A program made the position numbers and the translations under genes. Below the pieces are notes generated by a model. It did not search any database and had not been told where the DNA came from. It saw only the letters and a program-made list of their open reading frames with translations. Below are positions 1 through 9,131 of a stretch of 64,000 nucleotides of DNA, piece by piece; the first letter of the stretch is position 1, and each line of letters starts with the position of its first letter. The stretch lies in contig NZ_CP019070.1 of assembly GCF_001956695.1 (NCBI RefSeq), positions 186,001-250,000 of the forward strand, given 5' to 3'. Source of the DNA: Poseidonibacter parvus (GTDB taxonomy: Bacteria; Campylobacterota; Campylobacteria; Campylobacterales; Arcobacteraceae).

Positions 1-2531
1 TAAAAGCATCGTTAGCCTCACTATTTAGTACAGTAACTTTAAAGCAAGAACCTGCACCACTTCTTATAGGTGAACGTTCAAACGCTACAGGTTCAAAAGC
101 CTTTAGAGAATTACTAAAAGCAAATGATTATGAGGGAACTTTAACTGTTGGACAACAACAAGTAAGAGCAGGGGCACATATTATTGATGTATCTGTTGGG
201 TTTGCAGGTCGAGATGAAAGAGAAGATATGGATAAGGTTGTTGAGCTTTATTCTCAAAAGATATCACTTCCTTTAATGCCAGATTCTACACAAATTTATG
301 CACTTGAAGCAGCACTTAAACAAATTGGTGGAAGACCAATTATTAACTCTGTTAACTTAGAGGATGGAGAAGAGAAATTTGATGCTGTTTGTAAGTTAGC
401 TAAAAAATTTGGAGCTGCTTTAGTATGTCTTACAATTGATGAAGTTGGAATGGCAAAAACTAAAGAAGATAAAATTAGAATTGCTGAGCGTATTTATGAC
501 TTATGTGTAAATAGACACGGTTTTGATCCTCATGATTTAGTATTTGATATGCTTACATTTACTATAGGTTCTGGTGATGATGAATATAGAACAGCAGGTA
601 TTGAAACACTTGAAGCTATTAGAGAATTCCAAATACTTCATCCTGAAGTAGGTACTACTCTTGGACTTTCAAATATCTCTTTTGGTTTAGACATAAAAGC
701 TAGAGCTTATTTAAATTCTATTTATTTAGATTATTGTGTGCAAGCTGGTTTAACATCTGCTATTGTAAATGTAAAGCATATTTTACCTCTTAATAAAATC
801 TCTGAAGCAGATAAAAAAGCTTGTGATGATTTAATCTTTAATAATCAAGAAAGTGGTGATCCTTTATTTACTTTTATTGAGCACTTTTCAAACGTTGATG
901 ATTTAGAAGAACAAAGTGATGAAGAATACCAAAATCTTGAACCTATTGAGAAAGTTAAGAAGTTATTACTTGATGGTGATAAAGATAGATTACTTCCTTT
1001 AGTTGAAGAATTAAGACATGATGTAAAACCAGAAATAATAGTAAATGAATGGCTAATTGATGGTATGAAAATCATTGGTGAATTATTTGGTTCTGGACAA
1101 ATGCAATTACCATTTGTATTGCAAAGTGCAGAAACTATGAAAGCTACAGTTGATGCTTTAAATCCATATTTACCAAAAGAAGAAAAAGCTAGTGAAACTG
1201 TAATTGTAGTAGGAACTGTAAAAGGTGATGTTCATGATGTTGGTAAGAATTTAGTTGATATTATTCTTTCAAACAATGGATTTAAAGTTATAAACATTGG
1301 GATAAAAGCTGATTTAAACTCTTTCTTAATAGCTGCAAAAGAGCATAAAGCACAAGCTATTGGAATGAGTGGATTACTTGTAAAATCAACTGCTGTTATG
1401 AAAGAAAACTTAGAAGAGTTACAAAAAATGGGTATTGATATTCCAGTACTTATTGGTGGAGCAGCACTTACAAAAGGTTTTGTAAATGATTTTTGTAGAC
1501 CTATTTATGATGGACCAATTTTCTATTGTAGAGATGCCTTTGATGGTGTAATTTCTATGCAAAGAATTGAAGAAGGTGACTTAGAAAATACTGCTTTAGC
1601 AGCTGATTTAATTGAAGTAGCAGATACAAGTGATAAAGTTGAAAAGGAAGAGGTTGTAATTCCTCCTTATGAAGAGATATCATTACCTCCTAAAGCACCT
1701 TTTGTTTTTCCTCCTTTATGGGATAGAATTGGAAAAAGTGGAAGTGCAATAGATAAAGAGTTAGTATTTAAATGGATAAACCATAGAGTTTTATTTAGAC
1801 AAAGATGGGGATATAAAAGAGGGAAACAAGATAGAGATGCTTTCTTAAAATATGAAGAAGAAACAGTAGAGCCATTATATAGAAAACTAAAAGATGATTT
1901 ACTTGATAAAGATATCTTTGATCCTATTGCTATATATGCTTATTATCCTTGTATTTCTCATGATAATAAACTTTATATTTTTTCTAAAGAACATTTATTT
2001 AACTCTGAAGAAGAAGCTAAAAATGTGCCACCTTTAGAAGAAGCTATAAAAGTTTTAGAGTTCCCTAGACAAAAGAGAAAACCATTTAGATGTATTCCTG
2101 ATTTCTTTGCAAATGATAGATTAGATGTAGTTGCATTTACACTTGCAAGTGCAGGACTTAAAATATCTGATTATGAAAGAGGGCTTTATGATGAAGGTAA
2201 ATTTACTGAATATTATCAAGTTCATGGACTTGGAGTTGAGCTAGCTGAAGCTTTAGCTGAGGTACTTCATAAACAAGTTAGACTTGATCTAGATATAGTT
2301 GCTAAAGAGGGACATACTTTAAATGATGTTCAAATGAAACAATATACAGGTTGTAGATATTCTCCAGGATATGCAGCTTGTCCAGACTTGGCAATGAATA
2401 AAGATTTCTTTGATTTACTTAATCCTGAAGAGTATGGAATTGAATTATCTGAAACATTCCAAATGCATCCAGAGCAAACAACTTGTGCAATAGTTGTGCC
2501 TCATAAAGATGCAAACTATTATAATATTTAA
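1..2531 (+). CDS. metH: Methionine synthase, cobalamin-dependent (5'-truncated by window)
   Basis: The reading frame is open from base 3, so the gene starts before the window; the visible ATG at 228 is internal. About 842 residues remain. The first codons encode the GERSNATGS motif of the methyltetrahydrofolate (pterin) barrel. The B12-binding Rossmann domain follows, with DVHDVGKN at 1227-1250 supplying the cobalt-ligating His. The C-terminal reactivation domain (about 1700-2531) carries a YSPGYAACPD motif typical of S-adenosylmethionine binding. The N-terminal homocysteine/zinc barrel lies outside the window. The enzyme methylates homocysteine from methyl-folate in the cytoplasm. The next gene starts 12 nt downstream. 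Confidence 0.96.
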   Translation, partial: KASLASLFSTVTLKQEPAPLLIGERSNATGSKAFRELLKANDYEGTLTVGQQQVRAGAHIIDVSVGFAGRDEREDMDKVVELYSQKISLPLMPDSTQIYALEAALKQIGGRPIINSVNLEDGEEKFDAVCKLAKKFGAALVCLTIDEVGMAKTKEDKIRIAERIYDLCVNRHGFDPHDLVFDMLTFTIGSGDDEYRTAGIETLEAIREFQILHPEVGTTLGLSNISFGLDIKARAYLNSIYLDYCVQAGLTSAIVNVKHILPLNKISEADKKACDDLIFNNQESGDPLFTFIEHFSNVDDLEEQSDEEYQNLEPIEKVKKLLLDGDKDRLLPLVEELRHDVKPEIIVNEWLIDGMKIIGELFGSGQMQLPFVLQSAETMKATVDALNPYLPKEEKASETVIVVGTVKGDVHDVGKNLVDIILSNNGFKVINIGIKADLNSFLIAAKEHKAQAIGMSGLLVKSTAVMKENLEELQKMGIDIPVLIGGAALTKGFVNDFCRPIYDGPIFYCRDAFDGVISMQRIEEGDLENTALAADLIEVADTSDKVEKEEVVIPPYEEISLPPKAPFVFPPLWDRIGKSGSAIDKELVFKWINHRVLFRQRWGYKRGKQDRDAFLKYEEETVEPLYRKLKDDLLDKDIFDPIAIYAYYPCISHDNKLYIFSKEHLFNSEEEAKNVPPLEEAIKVLEFPRQKRKPFRCIPDFFANDRLDVVAFTLASAGLKISDYERGLYDEGKFTEYYQVHGLGVELAEALAEVLHKQVRLDLDIVAKEGHTLNDVQMKQYTGCRYSPGYAACPDLAMNKDFFDLLNPEEYGIELSETFQMHPEQTTCAIVVPHKDANYYNI

Positions 2532-2543
2532 AGTTCTTAAACT

Positions 2544-3404
2544 TTGAGTAATAATGCAAAAGGTCTAGCACTTACATCGCTAGGCGTTTTGATTATGAGT
2601 TTAGAATCTCTTTTTGTAAAACTTACAAATATTGATGCACTTACTTTTTGTTTTTATCTTGGTATTTTTATATTTATTTCTATGACATCATTTTTGATTA
2701 TAAAACAAAAAGATATAATCAATAAAATCACAAGTACTTCTTTTCCAATGTTAATAATATGTGCTACTTTAATGGGAAGTTCTAATGTTTTCTTTATTTC
2801 AGGACTTAAAAATACAAGTGTTGCAAATGTTGTTTTAATTTTTGGAACAGCAGCACTATTTTCAAGTTTATTTGCTTTTTTGATTTATAAAGAAAGAATC
2901 ACAAAGAATATAATACTAGCTTCTATTTTTATGATAATTGGTCTTGTTGTAATTTTTGTTGATGAATTAAGCTTGGGAGGGATGAAAGGAAATCTTTTTG
3001 CTCTTTTATCAGTTTGTACTTTCTCTTTAGCTTTTGTATTTTTAGTAAGATATAAAAATATTAGTCGTGTAGTATTAACAGCATGTCTTGGAATTAGCAT
3101 GAGTATTATTTCATTAATTTTTAGCGATACCTTAAATATTGATTTAAGAACATTAGGAATTATTGCAATTATGGGATTGTTTATAACACCAGTTGCAAGA
3201 GTTTTAATGGGTAATGGTACAAAATATATAAATGCTAGTGAAGTTACACTTTTAATGATTATTGAAACAGTTATGGCACCTGTTTGGGTTTGGTTGTTTT
3301 TAAATGAAATACCAAGTTCAAATACTTTTATTGGTGGTTTTATAATAGTATTTACATTAATTATAAATTCATTGTATACTTTAAGAAAAGGAAATATAAA
3401 ATGA
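2544..3404 (+). CDS. DMT-superfamily (EamA) membrane transporter
   Basis: 286 residues made almost entirely of hydrophobic helices, about ten, arranged as two EamA halves (roughly 5-135 and 145-280). This is the usual size for drug/metabolite transporters that export metabolites or amino acids across the inner membrane. The start is TTG at 2544, 12 nt after metH; no convincing Shine-Dalgarno is visible and the first ATG nearby is out of frame. Its last codons overlap the rhodanese start by 4 nt (ATGA), which suggests translational coupling. The substrate cannot be read from the sequence. Confidence 0.85.
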   Translation: MSNNAKGLALTSLGVLIMSLESLFVKLTNIDALTFCFYLGIFIFISMTSFLIIKQKDIINKITSTSFPMLIICATLMGSSNVFFISGLKNTSVANVVLIFGTAALFSSLFAFLIYKERITKNIILASIFMIIGLVVIFVDELSLGGMKGNLFALLSVCTFSLAFVFLVRYKNISRVVLTACLGISMSIISLIFSDTLNIDLRTLGIIAIMGLFITPVARVLMGNGTKYINASEVTLLMIIETVMAPVWVWLFLNEIPSSNTFIGGFIIVFTLIINSLYTLRKGNIK

Positions 3405-3793
3405 CACAAATCCACTTTTATGAAGCAAAACTTGCTTTTGAAATTGATTCTTGGGATCTTAATGATGCCATAAGTAAAAATAGTAATATAGTTGTAATAG
3501 ATGCAAGAGCTGTTGACGCTTATAATTTAGAGCATATTCCAAATGCTATAAATATTCCACATAAAACAATGAATGAAGAAAGTACAAAGCATTTAGATAA
3601 AAACAAAAACTATGTTACATATTGTGATGGAATTGGATGTAATGCTTCAACAAAAGGAGCTTTAAACATGTCTAAGTTAGGCTTTAAAACAAAAGAATTA
3701 TTAGGTGGTCTTGACTGGTGGATTAGAGATGGTTATAAAACTTCTGGTAAAAATGCAAAAGCTGCTACAAATATTTCTTGTGGATGTAACTAG
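3401..3793 (+). CDS. Single-domain rhodanese, cytoplasmic
   Basis: 130 residues covering one rhodanese fold, with the VVIDAR strand at about 31-36 and the active-site loop CDGIGCN at 75-81. Cys75 is the expected sulfur-carrying residue; Cys80 sits in the same loop. The protein ends in an unusual SCGCN tail (Cys127, Cys129). No signal peptide is seen, so it should act in the cytoplasm as a sulfurtransferase. The start overlaps the stop of the EamA gene (ATGA), and the AraC gene begins 5 nt after its stop. The sulfur donor and acceptor are unknown. Confidence 0.88.
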   Translation: MTQIHFYEAKLAFEIDSWDLNDAISKNSNIVVIDARAVDAYNLEHIPNAINIPHKTMNEESTKHLDKNKNYVTYCDGIGCNASTKGALNMSKLGFKTKELLGGLDWWIRDGYKTSGKNAKAATNISCGCN

Positions 3794-3798
3794 TTTAC

Positions 3799-4608
3799 AT
3801 GAATAAAACTTTTACGAAAGTCTTTATTCATGAAAAACTTCCTTTTTTAGAATTAAGATACTCTAATTCTAATGCACATTATAAAAAACATTTTCATGAT
3901 ACTTTTTCTATTGGTGTAAATAAAAAAGGTACTAGTATTTATCAAAATAGAAATAAGTCTTATATTCTAAAAAAAGACATGTTAAGTATTATTAATCCAA
4001 AGGAAGTACATTCTTGTAATTCTTGCTCAGATATTTTAAATATTTACTATATGCTATATCTAGATATTTCCTGGTGCGAAAATATTCAAAGGTTGATTAA
4101 CCCTGATATTAAAGAGTTTGTAAATATTCCTATTTCAATTATCAAAGATAAAAAATATTATTTAGACTTCTTGCACTTATGTGAATATCTATTAAGTGAT
4201 AATTTAATACTTGATAAAGAAAATGAATTGTTAAAATTCTTTTTAGATTTCTTTTCATTAAATTTAGAAAAAAAAGAAGAAAAAATAGTTGATGAAAAAT
4301 TTTATGAAATTCAAGAGTTTATAAATGAAAACTTTCAAGAAAATATATCTTTAGAAGATTTATCAAAAGAGTTTAATCTAAATCCTTTTTATATTATCAG
4401 GCTTTTTAAGTCACAGATGAATTTAACTCCACATTCTTACCTTTTAAATGTAAGAATTAATAAAGCAAAAGAGTATTTAAAAAAAGGTTATTCAATTTCT
4501 GAGGTTGCTCAAGAATCAGGGTTTTTTGACCAAAGTCATCTTCATAGGAACTTTTTAAAGATTGTAGCAAATACACCTAATGAATATAGACTCAATTTTG
4601 TACAATAA
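3799..4608 (+). CDS. AraC-family transcriptional regulator with cupin N-domain
   Basis: 269 residues. The N-terminal half is a cupin-like sensing domain (HYKKHFHDTFSIG around 27-40). The C-terminal 100 residues contain two helix-turn-helix units, including SLEDLSKEFNLNPFYIIRLF and ISEVAQESGFFDQSHLHRNF, which is classical AraC/XylS DNA-binding architecture. The gene follows the rhodanese by 5 nt and precedes a LysE exporter, an arrangement common for regulators of small-molecule exporters. The ligand is unknown. Confidence 0.9.
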   Translation: MNKTFTKVFIHEKLPFLELRYSNSNAHYKKHFHDTFSIGVNKKGTSIYQNRNKSYILKKDMLSIINPKEVHSCNSCSDILNIYYMLYLDISWCENIQRLINPDIKEFVNIPISIIKDKKYYLDFLHLCEYLLSDNLILDKENELLKFFLDFFSLNLEKKEEKIVDEKFYEIQEFINENFQENISLEDLSKEFNLNPFYIIRLFKSQMNLTPHSYLLNVRINKAKEYLKKGYSISEVAQESGFFDQSHLHRNFLKIVANTPNEYRLNFVQ

Positions 4609-4626
4609 TATATTTTTGAATTACTT

Positions 4627-4645
4627 TATACTTTAAAAAAATTAG
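4627..4645 (+). promoter_or_regulatory. Likely -10 box and ribosome binding site of the LysE-type gene
   Basis: TATACT at 4627-4632 fits a sigma-70 -10 box. AGGAG lies shortly before the ATG at 4654. This suggests the exporter can be transcribed separately from the AraC gene. Inference from short motifs only. Confidence 0.4.
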
Positions 4646-4653
4646 GAGTATAA

Positions 4654-5253
4654 ATGACACTTACAATATTAATTGCTATGCTTAGTTTTTCTTTAGCTAT
4701 GTCAATATCACCAGGTCCTGTAAATATATTAATACTTTCATCTAGTATTAATAATGGATTTCTAAAAACTTTTGCTTTTATTAGTGGAGCTACTATTGGT
4801 TTTACACTATTATTAATTTTTGTTAGTTTTGGTTTAAGTACAATTTTACTTGATTATCCGGACTTCTTAAAATATTTAGGTTTATTCGGAGCTTTATTTA
4901 TAATATTTATGGGATATAAAATTGCATCTTCAACTCCAGATATTGAAATAAAAGATGATATAAAATACTTGAAGTTTTATGAAGGCTTTTTATTACAGTG
5001 GCTAAATCCAAAAGCATGGATAGCTTCAGTTTCTGGAACTTCTATGTTTTCAATTAATCAAAGCAGCTTACTCATTTTTGTTGTAATATATTTTATTGTT
5101 TGCTATTTAAGTCTTAGTTCTTGGGGACTTTTAGGCCAAAAAGCAAAGGTTTTATTAAACACAAACTCTAGATTAAAAGTATTTAATATTTTTATGGGAA
5201 GTATATTAATCTTTTCTGCTTTATCTTTAATTGTCATTAACTTTTCTAAATAG
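4654..5253 (+). CDS. LysE/RhtB-family amino-acid exporter
   Basis: 199 residues with six predicted membrane helices. The family signature SISPGPVNILIL is at about 17-28, and LLQWLNPKAWIAS at about 112-124 matches the conserved NPK(A/V) region of LysE/RhtB exporters. Length is typical (200-210). It probably exports an amino acid or derivative across the inner membrane. The neighbouring AraC gene is the obvious candidate regulator. A good AGGAG ribosome binding site supports the ATG start. Confidence 0.9.
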   Translation: MTLTILIAMLSFSLAMSISPGPVNILILSSSINNGFLKTFAFISGATIGFTLLLIFVSFGLSTILLDYPDFLKYLGLFGALFIIFMGYKIASSTPDIEIKDDIKYLKFYEGFLLQWLNPKAWIASVSGTSMFSINQSSLLIFVVIYFIVCYLSLSSWGLLGQKAKVLLNTNSRLKVFNIFMGSILIFSALSLIVINFSK

Positions 5254-5264
5254 ATAAACTCTTA

Positions 5265-5287
5265 TTTACTTTCATTTACTTTATATT
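5265..5287 (+). promoter_or_regulatory. Direct TTTACT repeats and -10 box before the RND operon
   Basis: TTTACT occurs at 5265-5270 and 5275-5280, one helical turn apart, immediately before TATATT at 5282-5287, which would be the -10 box. Transcription would then begin near 5294, just ahead of the ribosome binding site of the upstream ORF. The repeats sit where a -35 box or activator would be expected. Inference from position. Confidence 0.35.
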
Positions 5288-5315
5288 CATAAATGATTTA
5301 AGGAAGTGGATTACT

Positions 5316-5354
5316 ATGTCAAATAATAATTTGGCGGAGAATAAGAATGAGTAA
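5316..5354 (+). CDS. 12-codon upstream ORF overlapping the RND permease start
   Basis: ATG at 5316 is preceded by a strong AAGGAAG ribosome binding site (5300-5306) and encodes MSNNNLAENKNE followed by TAA. It ends 8 nt inside the permease gene, in another frame. Ribosomes finishing this ORF would stop on top of the permease ATG (5347), so it may couple or tune permease translation. The permease also has its own GGCGGAG before its ATG. No independent function is claimed for the peptide. Confidence 0.45.
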   Translation: MSNNNLAENKNE

Positions 5355-8300
5355 TGTAATAGAATATTTTTTAAAGAATTCACGTCTTAACTATACACTT
5401 TTAATTTTTATATTAATTATGGGGATTTTTTCTTATATAAAAATACCAAAAGAGATGTTTCCAACTGTTACTTTAGATAGTATTCAAGTTAGTGGAAGTT
5501 ATAGTGGAGCAAGTGCTGATAATCTAAATAATTTTGCTGTAATAGAAATAGAAAATCAAATAGATACAATTTCAGGTATTGAAGAAGTTACATCAACTAT
5601 TAGAAATGGAAGCTTTACTATTGAAGTTGAACTCCAAGATGGAGTTGATAAACAAACTGTACAAGATGAGATTAGTGATGCCGTAAGTTCAGCAAAGCAA
5701 TATCTTCCAAGTGATATGACAGAGCCTACTGTTTCAAGTGTACAAAGACAAAAATCACTTTTAAATGTTTCTATATCTTCACAAAATAAAACAAAAGCTC
5801 AAATATTAAAAATAGCAGAAACTATAAAAACAAAACTATATCAAGTACCAAGTATTAGTGAGATTATGATATTTGGGGATAGTGATTTACAAATAGATTT
5901 TTACTTAGATCATAAAAAGATAAATATGTATGGATTGCAAAGTGATTCTGTTATATCAGCCTTACAAAATTTATCTTATATCTATCCTGTTGGTCAAATT
6001 GAACAAGTTGGAAATCATATCTACTTAACTGCTAATAATAACAAATTTGATAAGAAAATTTGGGAAAATACAATTATAAAAGTAAATGATAAAAAAGTTT
6101 ACTTAAAAGATATTGCTAATATTTCAATTGATTATCCCTTAGATGAGACAATATCAAGATTGAATGGAAAAACTACTGTATCTCTTAATGTATATAAAAA
6201 TGATGAAGGTGATTCAATAGCTGTTGCAAACACTATTCAAGATATTTTAGAAAAATATGAAAAATCAAGTTCTGATTTAACTATTGATATTACAAGAGAT
6301 TCATCAGGCCCTGTTGATGATAGAATAAAAACAATCATCTCAAATATTACTTTAGGTCTTATCTTAGTAGGACTTGCTATGCACGTACTTATTTCTACAA
6401 GATTATCTTTAGTAATTGTAATGGGAATACCCTTTTCTTTTATTTTAGGTCTTTTAATAATCGAAGCTATGGGATATAGTTTAAATATGATTTCTCTTAT
6501 GGCTATTCTTATGTCACTTGGAATTGTAGTGGATGATGCGATTATTGTAAGTGAAAATATTCAAAGGCATCTTGATGAAGGGGCTGACATTAATGATGCT
6601 GTCTTAAATGGTGCAAAAGAGATGATTGCACCTGTATTAATAGCAGCATTTACAACGATATTTGCTTTTTTACCAATGCTTTTAATTAGTGGTGAATTTG
6701 GAATTTTGATGATGCTTGTACCAATAGTTGTTTCTGTACTTATTTTTGCATCTTTGATTGAATCATTTATCTTTTTACCTCTTCATGCAAAACATCTTTT
6801 AAAAAGAAAAGATAAAATGCTTGATTGGACAAAAGCATATAATTTTTATGAAAGTATCTTACATAAAATAATCCATTATAAAAAAACTTTTTTGATGATG
6901 TTTTTTATAACTGTTCCATTAATTACATATTTTCTAATCAGTCAAAGTAGATTTCAAATGATGCCTGATATGGTTTCTAGAAATGTAACACTATCTTTTA
7001 AACTTGATGAATCAAAATCACTAGAAGAGACAGATATTATCACTAAAAAGTATGAAGAAATTCTTTTGAAAAATTCAAAAGATTTATTTATAAAAAATAT
7101 TGATTCAACTGTTGGAAGATTTACAAATGTTGCAAGTTCAAGTGAAACAATTGAAAATGGTTTTACCTTATCTTTAGAACTTGAAGATGCAAAAGAAGAT
7201 GATTTTTTAAATAGATATATAAATCCAGTATTAAACTTTAGTTTTGATTTTGAACAAAAAAGTAAGATAAGAACAACTTCTACAAATGAAGCAATGGAAC
7301 AAATAAGAGAGCTTGTAACTGCTCAAACAAAAGAAGACAAAGTTGTAGAGTTCAATGTAGTTACAAGTAGAATTGGTATCGTAAGAACTGATATTGAGCT
7401 AAAACTAAGCAGTGATAATAAAACAGCTTTACTAGAAGGTATTAATACTTTAAAAAGTGCAATTAGTAAAATGAAAGGTACAAAAGATATTGCGGATGAT
7501 ACACAACTTGGTGATTGGGAATATAAATTTTCACTAAATAATTATGCAATGAATTTAGGACTTACAGATAAAGAAATAGCAACACAGATTACAAACTATT
7601 TTATGGAAAAAGACCAAGGTGATACTTTTAATAAAGATGGAGTAATTAATATAAAAACTCAATCTGTTTATAAAGATAGTTTAGATGAATTAAAACACTT
7701 TTTAATAGCAATTGATGATACAAAAGTTGAACTGTCACAACTTGTTGATTTTAAAATTGAGCGAAACTTTGAAAAAATTGAAAAAGAAGATGGTTTAATA
7801 CAGAAAAAAGTATTTGCAAATGTAGATACTAAAATTACAAGTGCAAATGAAGTAATAAAACAGCTTGACGCAACAATTAAAGAGATTGAAAAATCAGGAG
7901 TTACTATAGGATTTGGAGGTGAGAGAGAAAAAAGTTCTCAAATGGCAAGTGATATGTTAAAAGCTTTTATGGTTGGTCTATTTTTAATATTTTTAACACT
8001 ACTTATAAATTTCCCATCTTTTAAAAGTGCATTTATTATACTTTCTGTTATTCCCTTTACCGTTTTTGGGGCTGTTTTAGGACACTTTATTATGGGAATA
8101 AATCTAAATTCCCAATCATTTATAGGAATGCTAGGACTTGCTGGTGTTGTTATTAATGATGGAATTATTATGTTAGATTTCTTACACGATACAAAAAATA
8201 GAAAAGAGTTTTTTGTGAAAGCAAAACAAAGAGTAAGACCTATCTTAATCACATCAATTACGACAATCTTAGGACTTTCAACTTTAATATTCTTCCCAAC

Positions 8301-8424
8301 AGGAGAATCTGTAATGCTTCAACCAATTGCAATTTCATTAGGATTTGGGATTGCATGGGGAACTATTTTAAACCTAATATATGTACCTGCTTTATACGCA
8401 ACTTTATTTAAAATCAAGGATTAA
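5347..8424 (+). CDS. RND-family efflux permease (AcrB/HAE-like)
   Basis: 1025 residues, the usual size for inner-membrane proton-driven RND pumps. An N-terminal helix is followed by a long periplasmic domain, a bundle of helices (about 330-520), a second periplasmic domain, and a second helix bundle at 870-1020. The membrane proton-relay pair appears as VVDDAIIV (Asp396-Asp397). The gene comes first in its operon, before the adaptor (2-nt gap) and the outer-membrane channel, the reverse of the usual order. Substrate unknown. The start at 5347 is supported by GGCGGAG upstream. Confidence 0.93.
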   Translation: MSNVIEYFLKNSRLNYTLLIFILIMGIFSYIKIPKEMFPTVTLDSIQVSGSYSGASADNLNNFAVIEIENQIDTISGIEEVTSTIRNGSFTIEVELQDGVDKQTVQDEISDAVSSAKQYLPSDMTEPTVSSVQRQKSLLNVSISSQNKTKAQILKIAETIKTKLYQVPSISEIMIFGDSDLQIDFYLDHKKINMYGLQSDSVISALQNLSYIYPVGQIEQVGNHIYLTANNNKFDKKIWENTIIKVNDKKVYLKDIANISIDYPLDETISRLNGKTTVSLNVYKNDEGDSIAVANTIQDILEKYEKSSSDLTIDITRDSSGPVDDRIKTIISNITLGLILVGLAMHVLISTRLSLVIVMGIPFSFILGLLIIEAMGYSLNMISLMAILMSLGIVVDDAIIVSENIQRHLDEGADINDAVLNGAKEMIAPVLIAAFTTIFAFLPMLLISGEFGILMMLVPIVVSVLIFASLIESFIFLPLHAKHLLKRKDKMLDWTKAYNFYESILHKIIHYKKTFLMMFFITVPLITYFLISQSRFQMMPDMVSRNVTLSFKLDESKSLEETDIITKKYEEILLKNSKDLFIKNIDSTVGRFTNVASSSETIENGFTLSLELEDAKEDDFLNRYINPVLNFSFDFEQKSKIRTTSTNEAMEQIRELVTAQTKEDKVVEFNVVTSRIGIVRTDIELKLSSDNKTALLEGINTLKSAISKMKGTKDIADDTQLGDWEYKFSLNNYAMNLGLTDKEIATQITNYFMEKDQGDTFNKDGVINIKTQSVYKDSLDELKHFLIAIDDTKVELSQLVDFKIERNFEKIEKEDGLIQKKVFANVDTKITSANEVIKQLDATIKEIEKSGVTIGFGGEREKSSQMASDMLKAFMVGLFLIFLTLLINFPSFKSAFIILSVIPFTVFGAVLGHFIMGINLNSQSFIGMLGLAGVVINDGIIMLDFLHDTKNRKEFFVKAKQRVRPILITSITTILGLSTLIFFPTGESVMLQPIAISLGFGIAWGTILNLIYVPALYATLFKIKD

Positions 8425-8426
8425 TT

Positions 8427-9131
8427 ATGAAAAAATATTTACTTTTACTAATAACACCACTAATAGTTTTTGCACAATCATATATGGCAAAAGTTGAGCC
8501 TTATGATAGCTTTACAATATATGCACAAACATCAGGACAAATTACAACTCTTGATAAAAATGATGAAACGAAAGTTGTAAGTAAAACAATTATCAAGCTT
8601 GATTCATCTTTAGAAGAAAAAGAATTAGCAATTTATAATAAGCAACTAAGTTTATATAAAAAGAAGCTAAGTATTCTAAATGCTAGTTATAAAAAATATA
8701 TAACTATTAGAGGTAAAAGTCAGTCTGATAAAGATGATAAATTATATGATTTAATTGAACTTCAAATTTCTATTGAATCATTAAAATTAGATATTAAAAC
8801 TATTCAAGACACTTTAAAGAAAAAAACTATTGCAGTTAAGAATAAATATATAAAGCAGTTTAACGTTAATCTTGGAGATTATGTAACAGCAGGTACTGAA
8901 CTTGCAAGTGCTTATGATATTAGTAAATCAAAAGCTATCGTTTATATAAGTGATGATGATTACAGTGATATTGAAAATAAAAAAGTACTAATTAATGGAA
9001 AAGAAGGTTTAGCAAAGATTGAAAAAGTAGATAAAACTTTAGATGAAACTTTTGTATCAGCACATAAAGTTACTATTACTTTAGATGATAATAATTTTGG
9101 AAAAGTTTTAAAAGTGGAGTTTGTAAAATGA
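8427..9131 (+). CDS. Small periplasmic adaptor (membrane-fusion) protein of the RND pump
   Basis: 234 residues with an N-terminal signal peptide (hydrophobic to about residue 17). The mature part has split lipoyl/barrel-sandwich segments (TSGQITTLDKNDETKVV near 35-50 and VNLGDYVTAGTELASAYD near 148-165) around a lysine-rich coiled-coil hairpin (about 60-140), then a short beta domain. It is much shorter than typical adaptors (350-400 residues), so the membrane-proximal domain may be reduced or missing. Its stop overlaps the start of the TolC-like gene (ATGA). Position decides the assignment. Confidence 0.75.
   Translation: MKKYLLLLITPLIVFAQSYMAKVEPYDSFTIYAQTSGQITTLDKNDETKVVSKTIIKLDSSLEEKELAIYNKQLSLYKKKLSILNASYKKYITIRGKSQSDKDDKLYDLIELQISIESLKLDIKTIQDTLKKKTIAVKNKYIKQFNVNLGDYVTAGTELASAYDISKSKAIVYISDDDYSDIENKKVLINGKEGLAKIEKVDKTLDETFVSAHKVTITLDDNNFGKVLKVEFVK

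Noticed and set aside
2885-3415. 176-residue minus-strand ORF
   Set aside because: Opposite the EamA transporter; hydrophobic pattern is a mirror of that gene.
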